Position numbers and translations under genes: made by a program. A stretch of 64,000 nt of DNA, taken from assembly GCA_020912385.1 (NCBI GenBank), contig CP087220.1, positions 1 to 64,000 on the forward strand, in the 5' to 3' direction. Under the pieces are notes generated by a model. The model did not search any database. It was not told where the DNA came from and saw only the letters and a list, made by a program, of their open reading frames with translations. This document shows, piece after piece, positions 31,901-43,450 of the stretch; position 1 is the first letter of the stretch; each line of letters begins with the position of its first letter. The stretch comes from Neofusicoccum parvum. Taxonomy: Eukaryota > Ascomycota > Dothideomycetes > Botryosphaeriales > Botryosphaeriaceae.

Positions 31901-34764
31901 CCGAACAAGGCCTTTTCGATGGCACGCGGCGTCTTACCTTAGCCGACTACGGTGCAACCAAGGATGACATCGATGATCCAGTGAAGCTTCAGGCGTTAAC
32001 CCAGAACATCCTCAATAGCCTACGACTTACTGGTACCGATTACGACTCTATGCGCGAACATCTCGATTCCACGAAATTCGATGAGCGGCAAAGGACAGAA
32101 TGGTATGTCAACAAAATCCTGGAAGGACTTAGTCTGTTCGCGTAGGTTTTCAAGCCGGGATACTTTTAAAGTTGTACTAAAACATTTCAAGTACTAGTGC
32201 CCCCGAAAAGGACGACGAGATGAAAGATAACCTAGCACACAGTTGTGTTAATGTACGAAGACGCCCACATTGCCCTAACTGATTTACCTGGTTAACAATT
32301 TCTCTAGATTGGTCTGGCGTTCTACCAACTCATCTTGATGGATTATCGAGTCAGATTGCATATTGCCACATGCCTGCAAGAGCGAAGTGGCGGACCGTGT
32401 GAAAAATGTGCCCCGGCTGCCACATCTGAACTGGCGCTCTAGTATACCCTGGGATTTGGCTTCCACTCCGACACGGAAAAAGCCCGCACGTGGCTCGGTA
32501 GGTCAGGCATCACCGAAGATCAGCTCCATCAACGACTTGATGGCTTGAAACGGATGGCGATAACTGCGCTTGAAACCACGACACACTCGGAATCGGGATC
32601 TAGAGGACTCTTTGGCGTGGATATCTATAGGAGATACGGCAGCCGGAACTTCGAAGCCGCAACAGCACATATCAGTCAGGAGACTCATGATCTGGAACAG
32701 AGCCTGGGAGGCAACCACTGGATTATCTTTGAGTTGAAGATGGAGCTGAACATGCTTCTCTCAGAACAGGGCAGATACGATGAGGCCCAAGATCTCTTGG
32801 AGATTACGAAAAATTCCGTAAAGGAGAAGCATGGATCCGACCATCCTTACCATGTCAGGGTAGATCTTGTTCTGGCCGGCTACTACAAGAGAAAGCATCT
32901 CTGGGAGCAGGCTGAGCATCTGCTACGAGAAGCAAAAAGCACCTTGCTGAAAAATCTTGGCTTGAGCCATCAGTTGACCATTCAAGCTTCTTTGGAATTG
33001 GCTAGCATCTACGCGGAAAGGAAAAAGAGCCAGGAAGCAAAAGATGAGTTCGAGCGACTTCATGCAGCCGTCGAGGAAACACTTCATCCTGGTCACCCGC
33101 TCATGAGACAGTTTCTTCAGAGCTACACCACCTTTCTGGAAAAGAGTGGCAACATTGCAGAGGCTAACCTACTGAGAAATCAACATGCCGCATCAAAGAT
33201 TTTCTCAGTTCTCGTCGATGACCACAACAGAGGTCGAACTGCTAGACTGATGGGAGACCTTGATACGGCAGAAAGGCTCCTTCTGAAGGTCAAAGAGGAT
33301 GCAGAAAAGCTCGCGGAGCGGCACAGAAAGCCAGAAGAAAGCAACCTTCTTACCAGAACTGCATTGGTGGCCACACAAAATCTAGCCCTGGTATATCGTG
33401 ACCGGAACGATTTCAAGAAAGCCGAGATGCTGCAAAGGACGTTGAAGGAAGATGTCAAGACAAAATTGGGCCCACTTCACCCAGTCTTTCTTGATGTGAC
33501 GTTCGACCTCGCACGGACACTTGAGATGCAGCAAGGGTGGGTTGAAGCCGAGGAACTGCAGCTGGTAGTGAAGAAGGGCAGGGCGACAACACTTGGACCA
33601 CAACACGAGCGTACACTCTTCGCCAGCAAACGTCTTGCCACCATATATGATATGCAAGGCAGACTCGAAGAAGCAGAAAATGAGATGGAAGAAGTCAAGG
33701 AGGCATGCATGCAGCGACTTGGGGCCGAGAATCCGGAAAGTTTGGAAGCGATTGTGGCTCTGGGAACGATGTACTCACTACATGGCAAGCTCGACAGGGC
33801 AGACAAAAACCTATCGGTGGCGGTGTTGACCTCACAGAATGTGGTTGGTCCACATGCTGAGCAGACCCTAGGCCTCATGAGTAATCTAGGGCTGGTATAC
33901 CTCTCACAGGGGCGACTACAGGAGGCAGCGGAACTCCTCAAGCGCACAAGAGAAGATATGTTCAAGCATTTGGGTCCTGGCCACGAGTTCACAAGACGCA
34001 CAGAGACACACTTGACTCGTGTTTATCAAGAACAAACACAGAGAAGGATTCAGGAGATCTTCGCACTTCCAGAACACGAGCAGCCTCTCGTTCAGCAGGA
34101 CCCCCAACACATGCCACTCTCCGAAGACGAGCAGATGCAAATCGCCCTTTTACAGTCGTTTCAAACACAACCTGATCGCGGATTCAGTGAAGATGGACAC
34201 ATGGAAGGAGATCCAGGGAAAACAAAGACTGGAACAGCTGGGGAGGAGTCAGCCATACAAGACACACCTGATCCAAGTAGCACCAGTGGTGACCAAATAC
34301 TCTCCGGACAATGTCTGCACGAAAAACCGCCACCAGAGCTAGAGCCATCCTCCGGAAATATGAGTGTCAGGAGTCAGTCATCTGCTTCTGATAATAGTAA
34401 ACATTGCCAGTCCGAAAGGGAGAACGATCCTCAACAGATAGCTGTTCAGAGAGTCGCTGAGAGCGTAGAGGTTGAGGGCAAGATGGATCATTTAGGAGAA
34501 GGAAAGCCAGGCACTGAGCGAGAAGGCGACGGCGCATGTGACGCACCACAAAATACCAAGCATGGAGAGCCTGCGGGTGGTGCTGTAGAAGGGGGCAACA
34601 TGGACCGGCCAAAGCTGCAAAGGGCCAAGGAAGTGGTGCAAGGAAGTTCTGAAGAATCACGGAACACAAATGACAGGACGACGTCGAATCAAAATATGGG
34701 TAGGAGGTCGCGCTTCAAAAGGCGGTGGAGAAAGCTTATTGACAAGCTGTTCCGACGACATTGA
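28934..34764 (+). pseudogene. Kinase - ankyrin - kinase - TPR gene with one in-frame TAG
   Basis: Six exons by my reading: 28934-30684, 30737-31311, 31366-31834, 31887-32141, 32192-32252, 32308-34764. Introns are 50-55 nt with GTAAGT/GTATGG/GTAGGT donors, phases agree and the total is exactly 1,856 codons. Intron 4 could instead end at 32197 (6 nt later). Kinase 1 (res. 15-300) looks active: K50, E69, HRDIKPAN 146-153, DFG 165-167, APE 194-196. Ankyrin repeats cover ~315-545. Kinase 2 (~625-930) has a GKGATGDV loop, HGDVKPAN (779-786) and DFS 802-804. A Sel1-like helical stretch (NIGLAFYQL) and kinesin-light-chain-type TPRs (~1120-1600) follow, then a charged tail ending in basic residues. 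TAG at 32440 (codon ~1082) sits inside conserved-looking sequence and is not removable by a frame-preserving intron I can find. Likely signalling or allorecognition. Status: one-mutation pseudogene, edited transcript, or truncated product. Confidence 0.75.
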
Positions 34765-34972
34765 TCGAGCTTTTGAGTGCTCTTCTTTTCTAGGGAAAGC
34801 TACATGCGGCTTGCGTATGGTCGTCGGCTATTCCGATGGTGGCGAGGTCTACAGAGGACTTACTTGTAAGAGATTTCGTCTCGAAGTCAGTGTTGAACTA
34901 GCTGTTGTAGAGGTACGCTTTGCCTTTTGGCCACTGCAAGCACTCATACAGCCCGAGATGAGAATAAATTAA

Positions 34973-35715
34973 TGTTACGAACCCTAGGGAACACGGGCTT
35001 TATGGCCACAAGGGCAGAAGGCCCGCACGGGAAAAGACACCGCAGGGGCCAAAGAACCTCACGGGCAAAAGAGCCGCACGGCCTCAGGTCCCGCACGGGA
35101 ATCCGGGGGACACGGGATGACGGCGCGTACGGAACACCAGTAGGCAGTAACCACGGCCCGCACGGGAAGACCACCCTCAAGGGCGCGACAACTCAGGAAG
35201 GAAGCACGGACCAGAGGATCCCCTACGGGAAGAAAGCCCACAAGGAAGAGACATAATCCGGGAAAAGGCGCGGGACAACACGCGTAGAGTAGGAGGAACA
35301 ACACGGCCGCTCCGCACCGACGAATGTCGGAAACCAGGAAGTCGGTTAAGCGCTGGCGTCACGTGCGCCCCACCCAACGAACCCACCTGGATCAATATGA
35401 TCCCGACAGATTGATCCAACACGATTGATCCAGTTGCATTGATCCAACTGTTTCGATCCAGATTGTAATAGCTTTCCTATAGTATATAAGTACACTCACT
35501 TAGCTAGATACTTGACCCTCTGTGGTCAACTCAAAGTAGCAATCTCACTCATTGCTGGTAACGAGTCTTATCACGTGCATTCCAGCCCTTACGTGAACAT
35601 CCCACTTCCCTCTTCGCTTATCCTTACCCACTCTTGTCCTCAAGGTCAACCCTTCGGTTACCCCAACTCCTACCCGACGACCCCGAAGTCGTGTAGTAGA
35701 AGACACTCCGTTACA
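34973..35715 (+). repeat. Solo-LTR-like sequence related to LTR C, no target duplication
   Basis: Starts TGTTACG and ends CGTTACA, with a TATATAAG box (about 35484) and a GACC...GTGGTCAACTC stretch like LTR C. GC-rich repeated CCGCACGGG motifs fill the left half. Flanks ATTAA and CATGC do not match, so ends or history are uncertain. Confidence 0.6.
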
Positions 35716-36353
35716 CATGCAAGCTGCCGAAAAGAGGCACTACATAAGATATTCAGCCTCATCGATCGCCGATTGCCAAGCCCTCTGTCTCATTATCTTA
35801 CGTGCCTCACTAGTGTAACGGCGGGCCTCTGCCTCTAAGGATCAAACACCAAAGAGGGTGGTAAGCCGTGTGGGGTTTACCTTGAGTGGGTACAAGAGAG
35901 GGAGTGAGAACGAAGTGACGAACACACGTGTCTGAGCACTGCGTGCGAAGGCCGTGTTACTAATCAATGGTGTAGATTGATTATTGAAGGAAGTTGACCA
36001 CGAAGGTCAAAGCTATGCTAAAGAGTGTGGTTTATATACGTAGGAGAGTTCTATACAATCTGTTCTGGATCTGTTTGATCTGCTTCGCGTTGTTAGGTAG
36101 GCCCTACGGATCGGACAGATCATGGCGAGGTTGATTCCTTTGATCTGTCTCTAGATGCCTGAGGCTCGTCAGATCAGACAGATCGTGCCCTTGGCATCAC
36201 GTGAGCCACGTGATCCTTGTGGGTCTTTCTGCGCCGTACGCGTGCACCCCACTTGATCCTTCATTCGACCCATCCGCGAAAGCATCCACTTGAAAGGACG
36301 ACGAACCAGGACTTCTTATCTCTTTTGAACGCGAATTCGACCTCTGCTTGACA

Positions 36354-37646
36354 ATGTCGGCAGACGAAGATGGTGGTGGCGGGTTCGCGACCGTTGGCGC
36401 GTCGCGACGCGCAGCGCGTCTCCAACGCGACCGCCCCGACTATCGCGCCCTCCATCGCGGCAAACCAACTACTCAACGCCGGTCTCACGCGTCAATTGCA
36501 CCTGAGCTGTCAAAGGAAGCAACTTTAGACGATATCATCGACTTACTGCGCATCGTCGTCGAGCAGAATAGAGCGCTTACCGAACAGAATGAGGCCCTGA
36601 TTGAACAAGGCGCTGGGAATGAGGAGGAGATCAAACGGCTGTCTAACGCGCTTGAAATGTCCGAAGAAACGCAGGCCAAGATGGAGGAACGTATAGGGAA
36701 GATGGAAAAGCAGACGGTAGCGCTCGTAGAGACGATGCGCAGGAACCTAAGCTCACAGTCACAGATCAACACCACCTACGCCAGCGTGCTCCGAGGAGCG
36801 GCCCCGCTAGTAGCCCCAAGCAATAGCCCACCGTCCGTCTCTGCCGCAACAACGCGTGTGACAAACCTACCAGCCCCGGTTGCACAGCAGATGCCACCAG
36901 CGATCGAAATCGACCTTACCGAAGCCAGCGTCGACACTACAAAGCCGGGAGAGATTCGTGCCCAGCTCCAGGCAGCACTGGAGGCCCAGGAAACGACAAA
37001 GGACATTAGATGCTGTGGACTGACAAGGAACCCGCGCGACTCTGCCAAGGTACGGTTCTTCTTTAGGACCGAACGGGATGAAGAGCTCGTCAGGTCCAAT
37101 CTTAGATGGTTGGAAACGACCTTCCGGGGAGCGAGAATCAGAGGCAGACAGTGGTATCCAGTAAAGATAGACAATGTCAATAAAATGACTGTCTTGAATG
37201 AGGATCGCACTGGGGTCCGCCCCGACGCTAGCCAGATTATTAGCGTAGAGAATGACGTTGAAGTCGTGCAAACCCGCTGGCTAAGCAAGCCGAGCAACCG
37301 CTTGTACGGCTCCGCAGTAATCTATCTTTCTAAGAGGAGTGAGGCAGATTCGCTCCTTGCTAAAAGGATGATTGATGTTGGCGGAGAGATAGCGTACACC
37401 AACGTGTTTGAATACCGCCCCCGCCCAAGACGCTGCTTTAAATGCCAGAGCTACGACCATCAGCAGTTCTGCTGTAGGGGAGAGGAGAGATGCGTTAAGT
37501 GCGTAGGCAGCGGCCACAAAGAAGAGAGCTGTTCGTCAGCTATAGAGAAGTATGCCGCCTGCGGAGGTCCGTATAGGGTAGACGACAGAGGCTGCCCAGA
37601 GTACAGAAAGCTCCTGAACAACATGCTCCACCAACGTAATGAATAG
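36354..37646 (+). CDS. LINE ORF1: coiled-coil, zinc-knuckle RNA-binding protein
   Basis: About 430 aa from ATG 36354 (MSADEDGGGG) to TAG 37644-37646, frame intact. The N-terminal basic region is followed by a coiled coil (about residues 70-125), a Ser/Pro linker, an RRM-like middle region (KVRFFFRTERDEELVRSNLR) and a C-terminal Cys cluster (CFKCQSYDHQQFCC...CVKCVGSGHKEESC...CGG). Some knuckle positions look altered (for example FCC, YAACGG), perhaps by transitions. It would bind LINE RNA as the gag-like partner of ORF2, which starts 8 bases before its stop codon in another frame. Confidence 0.85.
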   Translation: MSADEDGGGGFATVGASRRAARLQRDRPDYRALHRGKPTTQRRSHASIAPELSKEATLDDIIDLLRIVVEQNRALTEQNEALIEQGAGNEEEIKRLSNALEMSEETQAKMEERIGKMEKQTVALVETMRRNLSSQSQINTTYASVLRGAAPLVAPSNSPPSVSAATTRVTNLPAPVAQQMPPAIEIDLTEASVDTTKPGEIRAQLQAALEAQETTKDIRCCGLTRNPRDSAKVRFFFRTERDEELVRSNLRWLETTFRGARIRGRQWYPVKIDNVNKMTVLNEDRTGVRPDASQIISVENDVEVVQTRWLSKPSNRLYGSAVIYLSKRSEADSLLAKRMIDVGGEIAYTNVFEYRPRPRRCFKCQSYDHQQFCCRGEERCVKCVGSGHKEESCSSAIEKYAACGGPYRVDDRGCPEYRKLLNNMLHQRNE

Positions 37647-40600
37647 ACCTCTTAAGACGATCCACGCGAACCTAGGAAAGAGCGGAACAGCACAATATAG
37701 TCTCCTAAATGACGAGGACCTTATCGACTTTAGCATTATCTCTATCTCTGAACCAAGCTGCTTCCGCAACGCCGAAGGAAAAACAATAGCAGCACCTATC
37801 ACCCACCCCTATTGGACCTAATTATTACCAACGAAGTCCCGGCAAGGCCGGTTTCCCTTCCGCTCAATGATGTGGATACGTAAAAGCATCTCAGTCCGTT
37901 AGATCTCGATACCCTCGCCCGACATCACAGCTGCAGTAATTACACTGCAAGATAGAACCATTCTTGTAGCATCGGTCTATATCGCGAAAAAGGAGAGCCT
38001 AGCCGACTACGAGCTTACAACTATACTCGAGAAGCTCCAGGCAGCAGTTACGCAGTCTAGGGCTCAGACTAACGGAGTGCTGGAGATCCTGATCTGTGGG
38101 GATTTCAATAGGCACGATCAGCTCTGGGGCGGTGATTTAGTACAAGGCTCTGCACGCAGTGGAGAAGCAGCGCCAATAATTAACTTTATAGAGGACCTTC
38201 ACCTCCAAAGTTTGCTCCCCCGAGGCACAACCACTTACGAATCCGCCGGATATAGCTCTACAATCGACCTTATTCTCGCGTCGCCGCGGCTGGCGGAGGA
38301 CGTAAGCGTTTACCGCCCCTCTAGTACAGTATATGGACCCGATCATCAAGCGATTGAAGCACACTTTCAAATCGACGCACCTCGCCAGGAACCGGAAATT
38401 CAATACGCCTTTCGGAGTACGAACTGGGAGGCGGTTAGGGCTGACGTGGGAAGAAGACTAGCCGAGAGGCCCCCTCCGGACTCTAGAGATGTCGAAGGTA
38501 CCGCCAACTACCTAACAGGAGTCGTCTCTACGTCACTACAGAACCATGTCCCAAAAGCCAGGCCGTCACCGTACGTTAAGAAGTGGTGGACAGCAGACCT
38601 TACCCAGCTGCGGAGGTCATTCACGTACTTTAGAAACCAGGCGCGAGCCGTCCGAAGGTGGGGACAGCGGGATAGCTGGCTAGAGGAACAAGCAAAAGCA
38701 GCAGCAAAGAGATTTCATAACACCATAAGACGACAAAAGCGAGCCTGCTGGAAAACCTTTCTAGCAGAGCCAACTAATATCTGGAAAGCAGCAAGATATC
38801 TCTCTAGCTCAGAAAAGAACAACTTCGCTCAAATTGCGCGTATACATCACCGAAATGGCTGTGCTGAGTCGGATGAAGCAATCTTAGAAGCTCTCATTAA
38901 GAACTTCTTCCCAGAACTTCCGCCAGTACAAGAACGCACATAGAACGAGACGCACCAGGCTCCTAACAACCAGTTTAGCCACGCCCCTCTCCTAATAGAT
39001 GAAGTCAAAGAGGCAATCCTCCGAGCTAGCCCGTACAAAGCACCTGGAGCAGACGGGATACCAGCAGTAGTCTAGCGTGAACTCTGGCCAGTAATCGACA
39101 AGTATATCCACCAACTATTCAACGAGTCGCTGCTGCAAGGCTACCTACCTAGCCATTGGCGACTCGCAAAGATTGTTCCTCTACGCAAGGCAGGAAAACC
39201 GGACTACGAACTCCCACAAGCATACAGGCCGATCTCGCTACTGTCAACGCTAGGGAAAGCGCTTGAATCAGTAGTTGCGGAGAGGATATCTGCCCTGGTT
39301 GAAGAGCACTCTCTATTGCTAAAGAACCATTTCGGGGCCCGGAAACAGCGATCTACAGTACAAGCACTAACGGTCCTCCAATAGCGCATCTACGACGCGT
39401 GGCGCGATGGGAAGGTCCTATCGCTACTCTCCTTTGACGTTAAGGGTGCCTACAATAGCGTAGCGAAGGAGGTACTCCTCGAGAGGCTCCGTCAGCGGAG
39501 AATCCCTGAGACTCTTATTAAATGGATTAACGCATTCTGCTCTGGTAGAAGTGCGTCGGTGGTAGTCAACGGGAAGACCTCAAAGGAAATAGACCTCCCA
39601 CAGGCAGGACTACCACAAGGATCGCCTCTCTCACCAATCTTATTCCTCTTCTTCAACGCAGACCTGGTCCAGTCAGTCACAAATAAGAACAAAGGAGCAA
39701 TGGCGTTTGTCGACGACTACAGTGCCTGGGTAACCGGCCTCTCGGCGGAAGAGAATGTAGCAAAGCTTCAAGACACCATAGTACCCCGAGCAGAGGAATG
39801 GGAGGCAACAAGCGGTGCAACATTCGAAGCCGAAAAGACAACGCTCATCCACTTTACAAGAGTCCCGCAAAGACTATCGGAGAAAGCGGTAATAATAAAG
39901 GGGAGTGAAGTACATCCAAAGACAGAGGCTAAAATTCTTGGTATTATCTTTGACCAAGAGCTGAGGTTTAGAGCCCACGCGGGCAGAATCGCGAAGCGAG
40001 GAACTCAGACCGCCTTAGCGCTGAGAAGGCTACAGGGCCTACGGCCAAGCAGCGTACGCCAGCTCTTTATAGCAACGGTAGCACCAACAGTTGATTACGC
40101 CTCGCCGGTGTGGGCACCAGCCGCCACGCACTTAACGCTCAAATCACTCGAAGCGGTCCAAAGGATTGCAGGAAGAGCTATCACGGGGGGCTTTAGGACT
40201 GTTGCCCTGCCAATACTCGAGGCGGAAGCAGCAATCTTACCTACTAAGATCCGCCTTGAACAACAGATGCTCCGGTTTTAGGTTAACTGTCACGCTCTCC
40301 CACAGTCTCACCCATTCTGGAGGTTAAAAAGAGCTATCAACCCAGCGAACAAAAGATTCGTATCCCCACTCCAGCGGATAATGCTCTTGGCTGGAGAAGC
40401 AGATACAGAACGACTAGAAACAATCCAGCCATTCGTAAGGATGCCCTGGGAGGATCGGCCGGTAGTAAGGATGGAGAGCCTAGAGATAGCAAGCCTGCGA
40501 GCGAGCAAGCTTCCAACGTTAGAGGTGGCCATCTTCACCGACGGCTCGCAAAGAAACCAGAAAGTCGGCACCGGTATCTCCTGCGTGGTCAGCACCGGTG

Positions 40601-41505
40601 TAACTACTATAGCACACTCTCTCCTAATAGGCAGGTCGGACTCAATCGATATCCTACACGCAGAACTACAGGCAATTCAACAGGCTGTAGCCCTAGTACA
40701 TGGCACGTGGTCTGCGGAAGCCGTCGCCTCGCGTCCGGATATAGCAAAGATAAAACACGTCATCTACAGTAACAGTAAGACAGCACTACGATCCCTTCTC
40801 CGGCCGTGGCAAAGGATGAATCAAGAAATCATCAGAGCTACCCTCCACCTCCTACGCCAGATTCGGCAGAATAACGGACCGCCGGTTGAGTTCAGGTGGG
40901 TGCCAGCGCACCAGGGTATCGCAGGAAACGAAAAGGCAAATCAACTAGCACTACAAGCGACAGCAAGTACCCAAGAGCCCCCGCATAGTATAGTGCTACG
41001 GTCCCTAGCGCTAGCAAAATGTAAAGCCGTAATTATGAAGAAGTGGACGGAATCCCTTAAAGTCGCCAAGGGAGGTGAGGCCTCCCGTAAGCTCGACCAG
41101 GCACTCGCTCAGTTTCATACGAAACGGCTTTACAATCAGCTTAGCTACAAAGAGGCTTCTGTAATCGCCCAGCTTCGAACCTCTAAGGCAAATCTCAACG
41201 AACCACTATACAAGATTAGGTGTGCGCAGTCAGCAGCGTGCGCCTGTAGAGCAGAAAAAGAGACAGTCAAGCATTTCCTTCTCGAGTGCCCGCGCTGGCT
41301 GGATCTTCGGGTAGAGCTACAGAACACCCTTAGAGACAGGTTTGGTGACCTTGCGTATATGCTAGGAGGCTGGTCAGGAACAAAACTACCGAATGGGAAA
41401 TACAAGGACGGACCTCCGGACAAGTGGCGGGCGGACCCGCGTGCGATCAAAGCAACGGCAGCTTTCGCTTTGGCTACCGGAAGGCTTAACACAACTAGGG
41501 ATTAG
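37639..41505 (+). pseudogene. LINE ORF2: endonuclease, RT, RNase H, six in-frame stops
   Basis: One frame of 1,289 codons from ATG 37639 (MNRPLKTIHANLGK) to TAG 41503-41505, broken by TAA at 37819 and TAG at 37900, 38941, 39073, 39382 and 40279. An APE-type endonuclease comes first (GDFNRHDQLWGG, STIDLILAS, GPDHQAI). RT follows (SPYKAPGADGIP, AYRPISLLSTLGK, LPQGSPLSPILFLFF, AFVDDYSAW), then RNase H (FTDGSQRN...AELQAI...SNSKTAL...WVPAHQGIAGNEKANQLA) and a C-terminal Cys motif (CAC...HFLLECPRW). In RNase H two expected Asp read Asn, and at 39073 and 40279 a Trp is expected. These are G-to-A changes, so both strands are hit. Inactive. Confidence 0.9.
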
Positions 41506-41853
41506 GAGACTACGACGGCTACTCACTTCTCTATCCTTCTACCAGTTAGTTGTCACGCTGATACAGGGACTGACAACGCTCGGGAACTAGTCTCGATGAG
41601 GCCTGGCATGAAGGACCAAAGCAGTCAACCCCTCCTACCTCCCCTTAACATTCAGCAGTCTTAGCTTCATCAGTTTTTCCTTTCCTCCCTTTCCTTTTCT
41701 TTCTTTTCTGTTCTTCCTGTCTTACGCTCGTTTTAAGAAGGGTAGCGACTTCAATAATGTGTGGGCCTTGGATGAACCGGGATCCCAATGTAGCTTAAAG
41801 CAGATTTAGCGATATTGTCCCTATGGCCCGCGGAGGCCGACGGGGTGTATGAA

Positions 41854-41874
41854 TACTACTACTACTACTACTAC
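41854..41874 (+). repeat. (TAC)7 tail of the LINE
   Basis: Trinucleotide 3' tail directly before the 13-bp target duplication; such simple-sequence tails replace poly(A) in several LINE clades. Confidence 0.85.
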
Positions 41875-42040
41875 TGATCCTTCATTCTGCTGTTTACTCG
41901 CTCTGAGGAGGCTGCGCCGTAACAACTAGATTTAGAATATCATGGGCTTGTTTGAATTATTTACTCTCTCCAACGCCACTGTCTTTCCGTGCCGGCCATG
42001 CATCTCAGCTTCTCTAGCGAGGCCTAATACAACAGCGCAT

Positions 42041-43450
42041 TCACGGCTGCCAACTCACCTGCTCCATAGGCCACCTCACGCGTACCCTCCAGCTCTCGTC
42101 TAACGATCCATATATCTGAGCCATCAAATGGCTCGGCCAGTTCCCTATGATCCACGTCCAGTCCATCGTCTTAATCAGCACAACGAAATGCGCATAGATG
42201 ACCAAAGCCATCGGCTGCCTCTGCTGGAGGCACAGCACAAAGTCATCCGAGACGCGGTACAGCCAAAAGAACGCCTGAAAGCTCGCTGCGAGCGCGCCTC
42301 CGCCCCCTCGCCTCTCTTCTGCCTCGACAACCTCCCACGCAAATTCCAACGAATCAACCGCCTTCTCGTACGTCCCAAGGTTGGGCTCGTCGTCGTCACG
42401 GTCCATTTGCAGCCGCAGCTTTCTCAACGCGGCGCTGCTGCCACTGCTGCTTCTGCCTCCGCCTTCCTTTCCCCTCTCCCCCTCCCCTTCTTCCGCACTA
42501 GCCGTAATAATCCCCCCGCCACCGCCACCGCCACCACCTGGCTTGCTGCGCCTGTTCCGCCGCAGCTGCCGCCGCGCGTGGCTGGACAGCGGCGCCAGCG
42601 GCCCGTCCAGGACGCGGTCGCTCGACAGATCGATCAGCGAGCGCACGCCGTGGTAGAGGACGAGCCAGTCCGCCGTCGTCCTACCACCAGCAGCACCATC
42701 GTCAACAACGCACACCAGCAAATCCCCCGCTTGCTGCGGCCCGCGCGCCAGCGTGTAGAAGCACGACGTGACGGCGAAGGCGTACAGTGCGTAAATTCTG
42801 TCGGGGTGGGCTGACGGCGAGGCGAGTTCTGCCGACGCGCCGCGCAGCGCGGCGTCCCAGTGGCGCGCGGAGGTGGCGGAGTAGTGGCAATCGTCGTGGT
42901 GCAGGTGGGCGAGGTGGAGGGCCGAGAGGGCCATGAGGCCTTGCAGGACGAAGTCAAAGGCGAAGCCGAGGCGCGGGATGTTGTTGCGCCAGCATTGTTG
43001 CGAGTCCGGGTCCTGGGAGAGGGTGGTGCAGGTGTGGAGGGTCCAGTGATGGAGGAGGGAGAGGGCGGGGATGTCGAGGGAACCAGGATCTGCGGCGTCG
43101 ATTGCGATGAGGCCGAGGCTGGATGCACCACCGTGTGGTGATGATGTGGTGGTGTTTGTCGAGGGACTGCTGCGTGATCTGCTAGCTAGATGTATTGGTG
43201 GAGCTTCCGAGCCGAAAATGCACGGTATGGAACGGCCGATGCAGTTCGAACAGGCTGGCTTTTGCTCGTCACACTATCGTCTTGGGTTAGCTTAATGAAT
43301 AGAGCTGCGCGTTCTCAGGGTGGAAATCTTGTATGTTGGGGTAGTGCAAAAAATTACCTTGATATGGCGTCTTTTGCAGTTTGCGCACCCGTGCCGCGAT
43401 TTGCGGTGTGTCTTTCGCCCTTTGGTTATGGACGTGGGATGCTGCGGCAT
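42041..43450 (-). CDS. Zn2Cys6 transcription factor, UPC2-like
   Basis: Two exons: 43450-43358 and 43273-42041, with an 84-nt intron (GTAATT donor, GCTAAC branch, ATAG acceptor) inside the DNA-binding domain; 441 aa. The spliced motif CANCKRRHIK / CDEQKPACSNCIGRSIPC is a perfect C-X2-C-X6-C-X6-C-X2-C-X6-C cluster right at the N-terminus, after a basic run (TKGRKTHRKSRHG). The C-terminal region (LLHHWTLHTC...FDFVLQGLMALSALHLAHL) is the regulatory domain of UPC2/ECM22-type sterol and related regulators. A Gly/Ser-rich insert lies mid-domain. The stop is only 112 bp from the ACTAG insertion site of the LTR/LINE, so the 3' untranslated region may be altered. Target unknown; the next gene, an RTA1 lipid-linked protein, is a possible one by position only. 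Confidence 0.85.

Larger units (their letters stand above)
36267..41874 (+). mobile_element. Tad-like non-LTR retrotransposon (LINE), full length
   Basis: 5,608 bp flanked by a perfect 13-bp target duplication TGATCCTTCATTC (36254-36266 and 41875-41887), ending in (TAC)7. It has ORF1 (zinc knuckles) and ORF2 (endonuclease, RT, RNase H), the plan of fungal Tad1-clade LINEs. Full-length 5' end with exact duplication; inserted in the solo LTR. Carries six ORF2 stops. Confidence 0.93.
35814..41924 (-). mobile_element. Inverted solo LTR (element C family) split by a LINE
   Basis: Reverse complement of an LTR-C-type repeat: it starts TGTAACGGCGGGCCTCTGCC (the LTR 3' end) and finishes GCTGCGCCGTAACA at 41924 (the LTR 5' end). 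Perfect 5-bp duplication ACTAG (35809-35813 and 41925-41929). Without the LINE and its 13-bp duplication the LTR is about 490 bp, close to the 481 bp of LTR C. The part nearest the LTR 3' end matches LTR C closely; the U3 part has diverged. Confidence 0.88.

Noticed and set aside
42128..43141. Plus-strand and alternative minus ORFs over the UPC2-like gene
   Set aside because: GC-rich shadows; the Zn2Cys6 motif appears only in the chosen spliced frame.
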